From Clostridiales bacterium (GTDB lineage: Bacteria > Bacillota > Clostridia > Lachnospirales > Lachnospiraceae), in NCBI GenBank assembly GCA_018374355.1, contig JAHAFI010000022.1:1-53624 (forward strand): 53,624 nt of DNA, written 5' to 3'. Both the position numbers and the translations under genes were made by a program. The notes beneath the pieces are model-generated. The model saw nothing but the letters and a program-made list of their open reading frames with translations. It was not told where the DNA came from and ran no database searches. Numbering within the stretch: position 1 is the stretch's first letter; each line of letters begins with the position of its first letter. This document shows, piece after piece, positions 47,981 to 53,624 of the stretch.

Positions 47981-49681
47981 TTAATTCTGATAATATGTTT
48001 CCAACTCTTCGATAATTTCTGTACCGCCATTAGCAAGCCACTCTTCTTCAAACTCGTCAAAATAAGAAATCGGTTCTTCTCCAGTAACGATTTTAATATA
48101 TGCCTGAAGTTCTAGAGTATCCAAGGTGGTCATTTTCTGTGCCATTACAGGTAACGTAGGAGGATACATAGGAGATAACCAATTTGCATTATCATTTTTC
48201 TGTAAAGCCCCTACCGCTGCACTACAGCCAACAATTCTGGAATTATATGCTTTCCATCCTGCACTGACCTCGTCTGCCGGTCCTTCTGGATTCTCAAGGT
48301 ACTGCAGCATTGCAGCGGATGTCGTTCTGTTTTCTGCTGTAGTTGCTTGATCCGGTGTAATTTCTTTATTCATAACTGCCATATGATCCGTATAATATGT
48401 CTGTGTACTTTCATAAGGCGTTACCTCAATCTGGAATGGTCTACAGAAGTTATCTCCTCCATCTTTTACAAACTGAATTACTTCAGGTGCTGTTTCTTCT
48501 GTTGCTGTTGCCAAATCTCCGAAAATAACATTCAAAATCTTTACTGCTGCTTCCGGATGTTCGAATTCCTTATTAACAACTACGAAACTTCCTGCTGCAT
48601 TTTCATGATAAGTATTTACAACACCATTTTCATCCTTCAGTGTGTATGCTACATATTCTGCATCCGGATTTGCATCCTTTACATGTGTCAATCTCCAGTC
48701 CGGTGTATGCCATGGTCCAAAACAAATACCAAGCTGATTATTAATCAACAGGGAATCAATATCTTCACCTGTTCTAGTTCCAAACTGTGGATCCAAAATT
48801 CCTTCTTCAAACCATTGATTCATCTTTTCCCATGCTTTTTTTACAGAATCGTCTGCAAAAGTAGACCATTGAACAGAACCATCTTCATTTTTTACCCATT
48901 TGTCAGCATGTCCACCCATTAATTCATATATCGGCATAGCATCGCCGACATTATCTGCAAATGCAAGACCAAGAGTTCCTTGTCCTGATAAATCTGCTTC
49001 CATGAACATCTTAGCAGTTTCTTCCAGTTCTTCCATGGTAATACATAGATCTCCGTCCTCATCTGGATTAAAATTCAACTGTTCCAGCCAATCTTTTCTT
49101 ACCCAACATAAAAGCGGAACCCCATTATCCGGATTACTGCCCGGCAAAGCCATCAGCTTTCCGTCGAAAGTTGCCATTTCCAAGCATCGTCCGTCAAAAG
49201 AGTCATAAACACCTTTGACATAGTCACAGATATACTTGTCATAAAGTTCTGTCATATCATAGATCAGATCATTTTCTACCAGTTCAAGTAAGGTATTATA
49301 ATCTGTCACAGTAAACATATCCGGAAGTTCCCCTGATGCAATTGCCAGAGAAATCTGTTTTTTGTAGTCATCACCGTCTGCTTCAATAACATCCTCAAAA
49401 GAAATATTAAGTTTTTCTTTTACATATCTTGTATACGGGTTATTTTCAAAGGTATCTCCTTCATACATTGAAGACTGCGTATGCTGAGAAGCAAGTCTTC
49501 CCAAAGTTATAACCAGTTCGTCTTTATATGGGGCAAATGCATAATCTCCCCCTTCAACAACTTCTTCTGTTGTCTCTGCAGAACTCTTTTCTGCTTCTTT
49601 CTCTCCACTGCAGGCTGTCAGCGAAAAAACTGTAGTAGCTGATAAAAAACCTGCTAAAATTTTTTTACCTTTTCTGCTCAT
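47981..49681 (-). CDS. Sugar-binding lipoprotein, LplA/YtcQ type
   Basis: 566 residues from ATG 49681 (GAGAGGAAAAAG upstream; an ATG 24 bases earlier has no site). Lipoprotein signal (FLSATTVFSLTAC), acidic Glu/Ser linker, then a large binding domain typical of LplA/YtcQ proteins (VKEKLNISFEDVIEADGDDY, MPIYELMGGHADKW, EHPEAAVKILNVIFGDL). Long size suggests an oligosaccharide or polysaccharide fragment. First gene of the operon with LplB/LplC permeases and the UroD-like gene; divergent from yesN, whose product should control it. Confidence 0.92.
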   Translation of the reverse strand: MSRKGKKILAGFLSATTVFSLTACSGEKEAEKSSAETTEEVVEGGDYAFAPYKDELVITLGRLASQHTQSSMYEGDTFENNPYTRYVKEKLNISFEDVIEADGDDYKKQISLAIASGELPDMFTVTDYNTLLELVENDLIYDMTELYDKYICDYVKGVYDSFDGRCLEMATFDGKLMALPGSNPDNGVPLLCWVRKDWLEQLNFNPDEDGDLCITMEELEETAKMFMEADLSGQGTLGLAFADNVGDAMPIYELMGGHADKWVKNEDGSVQWSTFADDSVKKAWEKMNQWFEEGILDPQFGTRTGEDIDSLLINNQLGICFGPWHTPDWRLTHVKDANPDAEYVAYTLKDENGVVNTYHENAAGSFVVVNKEFEHPEAAVKILNVIFGDLATATEETAPEVIQFVKDGGDNFCRPFQIEVTPYESTQTYYTDHMAVMNKEITPDQATTAENRTTSAAMLQYLENPEGPADEVSAGWKAYNSRIVGCSAAVGALQKNDNANWLSPMYPPTLPVMAQKMTTLDTLELQAYIKIVTGEEPISYFDEFEEEWLANGGTEIIEELETYYQN

Positions 49682-49757
49682 TCCTCTTTTTCCTCTCTGT
49701 TTCATAACTTTCGAATTCCATTATGCAAATCACTGGCCATTGATTTTACTAAGGATA

Positions 49758-49820
49758 ATTCTATCATTTACATGAGATTTGTATATAAAAACATTTTTGG
49801 ATTAGTAACAGTATTTTTGG
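49758..49820 (-). promoter_or_regulatory. Promoter of the LplA-type operon with YesN-like repeats
   Basis: Minus strand -10 TAGAAT (49758-49763) with no good -35, and two direct repeats CCAAAAAT (plus positions 49793-49800 and 49813-49820) 20 bp apart. Paired direct half-sites about two turns apart are typical AraC-family targets; the divergent YesN-like regulator is the natural candidate. Confidence 0.5.
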
Positions 49821-49965
49821 TATTTGCACAGAATAGCTGTTTAATATTGTATGGAATGCTGGATTTATGCTATCATAGTTTAGGATATTCAGGTGATATC
49901 ATCAATAATTTTGTTGATACCACCCGACTCTCAAATTTTCTATTTACAGAAAGGTAAAAACATTT

Positions 49966-51495
49966 ATGTCCTATAATATGCTGATTGCAGAAGATGAGTT
50001 GGAAGAATATGAACTGGTTGTATATTTGTTAAAGAAAATACAATTGGATTCCTATTTCAAAATCTATCATGCACTAAATGGAAAACAAGCACTACAAATT
50101 CTCGAAGATGTTTCCATTGACCTAATTCTCACTGATATAAAAATGCCCTTTGCTAATGGTCTGGAAGTTGCTTCTGCCGCTCGCCAGAAGAATGTAGAAC
50201 TTCCAATTATATTTTTTACCTGCTATGATGATTTTTCCTATGTAAAAACTGCACTTACCATTCAGGCCTACAATTATTTACTAAAACCTTTGGATCCGGA
50301 AGAATTCAAAAAAACTATGATACGTACACTAGATTTTCTTCGTAAAGCAGCGATCGAAAAAAAGAATACAGAAAATCAATCCTTAATCACAAAAAATCAT
50401 TACCTATATATGAAATTAAATCGAATGCCCTACGTCCATCTGAACTCTATGGAGGAAAATCTTCGCTTCGAAAGTTTAAAAAACTATTCACAACTTCTAA
50501 TGCTGCATTTTGAAGAATCCTTTTTTGACTGTGACAGTAGTCTTTCCAATCAGTTTATGGACATTTTGCATCAGATGCTTCCCTTGCCCTTTGACCAAAT
50601 TAACTTAAACCCCTCGCAATCAGTACTTTTACTTATCGGAAATAATCAGCTCTCCATCACGGAAATGATTAAAATCTGCCAAAACATACACGAACAATTA
50701 TATGAACTTTTTCACGAAAAATGTTACTTTGGAATCAGTTCTCCGTTGAATGATTCTTATGAACTGGCTGATGCCTATGAAGACACATGTGCACTTTTGG
50801 AAACCCGTTTTTTTTGCCAAGATCGTTTTGTGTTTTATAAGCAAAGCGTAGACGGTGTTCTTCCCGATATTCAGGATGTATGCACACACATTTTAGCAGA
50901 AATTGAATCCGATATTGATTCGAATAATTTGTCAAAACTCGCGCTGGACATTCAAACTCTAAATCAAATTTTTGAACAGCAAAAAAATTATTCTCATATT
51001 TTTGTACGCTATATATATTCCAATCTGATACAGCTTTTATATAAAAATCAAAAGCAATTTACATCAGATATTGTAAATGACATCAATGAAATTTTTTCCT
51101 GCTCATTTATATATGATATTGAAAAAATAGTTGCCAATGTGCTGTCGAAGCTACAGATGAGTAGTGCACCATCTAATTTAACCCAAAATCATGTTATTCA
51201 GATAGTCCAGCAGTATATTTCTCAGCATTATTCTGAACCGATTACTTTGAATGAACTGGCCGGAATCGTTTATCTGAATCCTAGCTATTTAAGTTCTCTT
51301 TTTAAACTGAAAACCGGCAACAGTATCAACAAATATATAAAATCTATCCGAATGGAAAAAGCCCGTCAGATGGTATTAGACACAAATATGAAAGTTAATG
51401 ATATTGGAACCGCAGTAGGCTTCAATAATACTTCTTACTTCATTAAAAGTTTTCATGAATATTATGGAGAAACCCCTGATAAAATGAGACAGTAA
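49966..51495 (+). CDS. Response regulator with AraC-type output (YesN-like)
   Basis: 509 residues: receiver domain (about 1-120; acidic pair in LIAEDELEEYE, phospho-acceptor Asp57 in LILTDIKMPFANGLE), a middle linker of ~280 residues, and an AraC HTH pair (about 410-509; EPITLNELAGIVYLNPSYLS and DIGTAVGFNNTSYFIKSFHE). Partner of the kinase 18 bp downstream. It probably activates the divergent sugar-uptake operon when substrate is sensed. Confidence 0.94.
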   Translation: MSYNMLIAEDELEEYELVVYLLKKIQLDSYFKIYHALNGKQALQILEDVSIDLILTDIKMPFANGLEVASAARQKNVELPIIFFTCYDDFSYVKTALTIQAYNYLLKPLDPEEFKKTMIRTLDFLRKAAIEKKNTENQSLITKNHYLYMKLNRMPYVHLNSMEENLRFESLKNYSQLLMLHFEESFFDCDSSLSNQFMDILHQMLPLPFDQINLNPSQSVLLLIGNNQLSITEMIKICQNIHEQLYELFHEKCYFGISSPLNDSYELADAYEDTCALLETRFFCQDRFVFYKQSVDGVLPDIQDVCTHILAEIESDIDSNNLSKLALDIQTLNQIFEQQKNYSHIFVRYIYSNLIQLLYKNQKQFTSDIVNDINEIFSCSFIYDIEKIVANVLSKLQMSSAPSNLTQNHVIQIVQQYISQHYSEPITLNELAGIVYLNPSYLSSLFKLKTGNSINKYIKSIRMEKARQMVLDTNMKVNDIGTAVGFNNTSYFIKSFHEYYGETPDKMRQ

Positions 51496-51513
51496 CTGTG
51501 GAGGAACCTTTTT

Positions 51514-53226
51514 ATGAAAAAAATTTATACTTGGTATCTAAATCTAAAGCTGAGGAAAAAAATCAGACTTCTCTGTTTTACAGTAGGTCTGATTCCAACT
51601 ATGATACTTGGCATTTTCTTCACCATACAAAACCGAAATTTTTTAATTAATCGAGAGAAAAACCATCTTCATAATATTCTGGAACGTGCCAATGTATCAT
51701 TGAATCATACCCTGACTCTACATACAGACATTATTAATAATCTGGTATGGGACAGCGCAATCAAAAATGCAGTAGACAGCACCTACTCAAACAATTATGA
51801 TATGTTTCTGGTAAATCATACCGTTTTTGATTCAAGACTCCCGCTTGTACAGGCTATGCACCGGGAAATCACTGGCATTACTCTTTACACCGGAACAAAC
51901 CTATATCCTCATAATTCTATCCTCTTTCCTCTGACAGAAATACAGGATAAGCCATGGTATCAGGATGCTCTCACCACTCCGGTTCCTATGTATGTCTATG
52001 AAGAAGAAAGTAATTCACTTTTGCTGATTCATCACATGCCAGATACAATTTATCCGAATATTTTTATAATTAAGTTATCCTATAACGGGATATTTGATGA
52101 TTATAAAACTTTATTTGATGATAATTATGCTGTTGCTATTTATGACCAGCAAGGCGAACTACTATTTTCCCATTCAGAGCTGGATACTGACTATTCGATT
52201 AATAAACTGTTTTCGGAACATTTAGACAGGACATTAATTTCTGAAAATAATCAAACATTTTTTGTAGAAAGTACCGATGAAAATAAGTACAACTGGACCA
52301 TCCGTATTTATCGTCCGCAAAAAGAGCTAACAAGTGCTGCAAACTCATTCATGTTTATTACACTTGGAATTATTATCATATGTGCGTCTGTCATAGGTTA
52401 CATCAGTATAAAGCTGTCTCGTTACATTGTCACGCCGCTGGAACAATTAGACGAAAATCTATCAAATATTCAGGCAGATAATTTTACGGTCACAATCCAG
52501 AGCAACTATAACGATGAGATTGCACATTTGATTCAAACCTTTAATCGCATGGCACATCGTCTGGAAGATACGATTAATGAACTATTTATTAACAAGCTAG
52601 CAAAGCAAGAATACCATCTGCAAATGCTTCAGTCTCAAATCAATCCACATTTTCTATATAATTGTCTCTCTATGATTAATGCAAAAGCTATACGCTGTGA
52701 GCAGCCCGAAATCAGTAAAATTGCTTTACATCTATCCTCTTTTTATCGAACCACTTTAAATAAAGGGCACAATACTATCACCGTATACGAAGAATGGAAA
52801 AATATTACTTCTTACATTGAATTGCAAAAAATTCTGCATTCTTTTTCTTTTAAAGTGATATATACTATTGATGAAATCATTTTTCCCAACCGGATTATCA
52901 ATCTCATCATACAACCGTTGGTAGAAAATGCAATCATGCATGGAATTGAATGCAGAGAATATTCTTCTGATGAAATAGGAACCATTTCCATAGAAGGGAA
53001 AGCAGAAGGGAATTATCTTTTGTTTGTAGTAACCGATAATGGCTGCGGTATGGATGAAAAAACACTAAATACTATTACAACAGTTGAAACCAAAGGATAT
53101 GGCATACGTAATGTAGATCAACGTATTAAATTATATTTTGGTGACACCTATGGAATTTCTTATCAAAGCCAACTTGGAAAAGGTACAATTGCCACAATTT
53201 GTCTTCCCATGATTCCAGTCGAATAA
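51514..53226 (+). CDS. Sensor histidine kinase (YesM-like)
   Basis: 570 residues: membrane helix (about 16-36), extracellular sensor (40-275, dCache-like), second helix (about 278-302), HAMP (about 305-355), His-kinase box QSQINPHFLYNCLSMINA with the phospho-His near residue 384, and an HATPase domain (QPLVENAIMHGIE, VTDNGCGMDE, GYGIRNVDQRIKLYFG). GGAGG before ATG. It forms an operon with the YesN-like gene. Confidence 0.94.
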   Translation: MKKIYTWYLNLKLRKKIRLLCFTVGLIPTMILGIFFTIQNRNFLINREKNHLHNILERANVSLNHTLTLHTDIINNLVWDSAIKNAVDSTYSNNYDMFLVNHTVFDSRLPLVQAMHREITGITLYTGTNLYPHNSILFPLTEIQDKPWYQDALTTPVPMYVYEEESNSLLLIHHMPDTIYPNIFIIKLSYNGIFDDYKTLFDDNYAVAIYDQQGELLFSHSELDTDYSINKLFSEHLDRTLISENNQTFFVESTDENKYNWTIRIYRPQKELTSAANSFMFITLGIIIICASVIGYISIKLSRYIVTPLEQLDENLSNIQADNFTVTIQSNYNDEIAHLIQTFNRMAHRLEDTINELFINKLAKQEYHLQMLQSQINPHFLYNCLSMINAKAIRCEQPEISKIALHLSSFYRTTLNKGHNTITVYEEWKNITSYIELQKILHSFSFKVIYTIDEIIFPNRIINLIIQPLVENAIMHGIECREYSSDEIGTISIEGKAEGNYLLFVVTDNGCGMDEKTLNTITTVETKGYGIRNVDQRIKLYFGDTYGISYQSQLGKGTIATICLPMIPVE

Positions 53227-53245
53227 TCAAAAAATATTCTTAAAC

Positions 53246-53285
53246 AAAGAGCCGCCGCTTTTATAGGTAGTGGCTCTTTATTTTA
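53246..53285 (+). terminator. Terminator of the YesN-YesM operon
   Basis: AAAGAGCC ... GGCTCTTT followed by ATTTT, 20 bp after the kinase stop. Confidence 0.8.
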
Positions 53286-53318
53286 CAGAACTATGCAACA
53301 CGAAATACAATACAAAAT

Positions 53319-53345
53319 AAAAACAGCCCCATTTCAGGGGCTTTT
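53319..53345 (-). terminator. tRNA cluster terminator
   Basis: Minus strand AAAAGCCCCTGAAATGGGGC then TGTTTTTATTTT, just after tRNA-Cys. Confidence 0.85.
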
Positions 53346-53350
53346 AAGAG

Positions 53351-53422
53351 AGGCGCAGACCGGATTTGAACCGGTGGATACTGGTGTTGCAGACCATTGC
53401 CTTACCACTTGGCTACTGCGCC
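53351..53422 (-). tRNA. tRNA-Cys (GCA)
   Basis: Acceptor GGCGCAG / CTGCGCC, D arm AGCCAAGTGGTAAGGC, anticodon loop CTGCAAC, T loop GTTCAAATCC. Discriminator T, as usual for Cys. CCA is not encoded. Confidence 0.94.
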
Positions 53423-53472
53423 ATATTTTATTATATGAAGAAACCTTGCAATTTATGCAAGAACTTCATCAG

Positions 53473-53544
53473 TGACTCCTACGGGAATCGAACCCGTGTT
53501 ACCGCCGTGAAAGGGCGATGTCTTAACCGCTTGACCAAGGAGCC
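53473..53544 (-). tRNA. tRNA-Glu (TTC)
   Basis: Acceptor GGCTCCT / AGGAGTC, D arm GGTCAAGCGGTTAAGACA, anticodon loop CTTTCAC, T loop GTTCGATTCC. Downstream of tRNA-Asn in a minus-strand cluster. Confidence 0.95.
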
Positions 53545-53559
53545 TTATTCTTAAAAAAG

Positions 53560-53624
53560 CTCCCCCAGTTGGACTCGAACCAACGACACTGCGGTTAACA
53601 GCCGCATGCTCTACCGACTGAGCT
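53560..53624 (-). tRNA. tRNA-Asn (GTT), 5' end cut by the window
   Basis: D arm AGCTCAGTCGGTAGAGC, anticodon loop CTGTTAA, T loop GTTCGAGTCC, 3' acceptor strand TGGGGGA. The first ~9 bases lie outside the window. Confidence 0.92.

Overview
The window looks like chromosomal DNA of an anaerobic gut Firmicute of the family Lachnospiraceae (Blautia / [Ruminococcus] gnavus / Dorea type). The reasons are moderate-to-low GC, very regular TTGACA-17-TATAAT type promoters, and a housekeeping set typical of that family: MecA, a DivIVA-like protein, a GH18/SH3 cell-wall protein, the gdpP-rplI-dnaB and rpsF-ssb-rpsR blocks, sortase B, diaminopimelate dehydrogenase and YesMN-controlled sugar ABC transporters. 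The species assignment is inference.

Layout. 1-3063: a sugar ABC uptake locus on the minus strand (a lipoprotein binding protein, and a permease cut by the window edge) with a small Cys-rich peptide gene. A ~260-bp segment (promoter region plus the last codons of a lanM gene) occurs twice, 2.65 kb apart. 3031-8218: a minimal class II lanthipeptide operon on the minus strand: LytTR response regulator, AgrC-like kinase, 47-residue precursor ending in Cys-Cys, attenuating hairpin, LanM synthetase. No transporter, protease or immunity gene is present. 8286-13250: a decayed conjugative element or plasmid: IS66 remnant, a holin-like type I toxin with antisense RNA, a VirB4-NlpC/P60 scrap, a RepA with 23-bp internal iterons, broken parB and parA, and a broken DUF6075-like gene. 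It ends inside the 3' end of a cwlD-like amidase gene. 13250-33880: mostly core genes (cell-wall and division proteins, mecA, ferredoxin, MerR regulator, dnaB/rplI/gdpP, a glycosidase-like protein, rpsR/ssb/rpsF, DUF951, RhuM-Fic, sirtuin, sortase B, tRNA-fMet, a PfoR-like EIIC, a phosphoesterase, ddh). 33952-35840: an lrgA-lrgB-gntR operon with a FadR-type operator at its promoter. 35860-43475: a GIY-YIG protein, then a complete 2-aminoethylphosphonate uptake and degradation operon (ATPase, fused permease, binding protein, phnW, phnX). That operon is preceded by a structured leader with a terminator and by an RpiR-type regulator. 43690-44820: a MITE-like repeat and an unknown lipoprotein gene behind a leader peptide that appears set up for translational attenuation. 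44932-53226: a YesMN-type two-component system divergent from a binding-protein/permease/permease/UroD-like methyltransferase operon. 53351-53624: tRNA-Cys, tRNA-Glu and a partial tRNA-Asn.

How the genes work together. The lanthipeptide operon looks self-contained for sensing and modification but must borrow export. Each sugar transporter promoter has paired direct repeats spaced by two helical turns, as expected for AraC-type (YesN) activators. The phosphonate operon would import 2-aminoethylphosphonate, transaminate it to phosphonoacetaldehyde (PhnW) and cleave that to acetaldehyde and phosphate (PhnX). The most unusual items are the atypical lanthipeptide precursor with its duplicated lanM tail, the frame-ignoring iterons inside repA, the uncharacterised leader RNA of the phosphonate operon, and the leader-peptide attenuator before the orphan lipoprotein.
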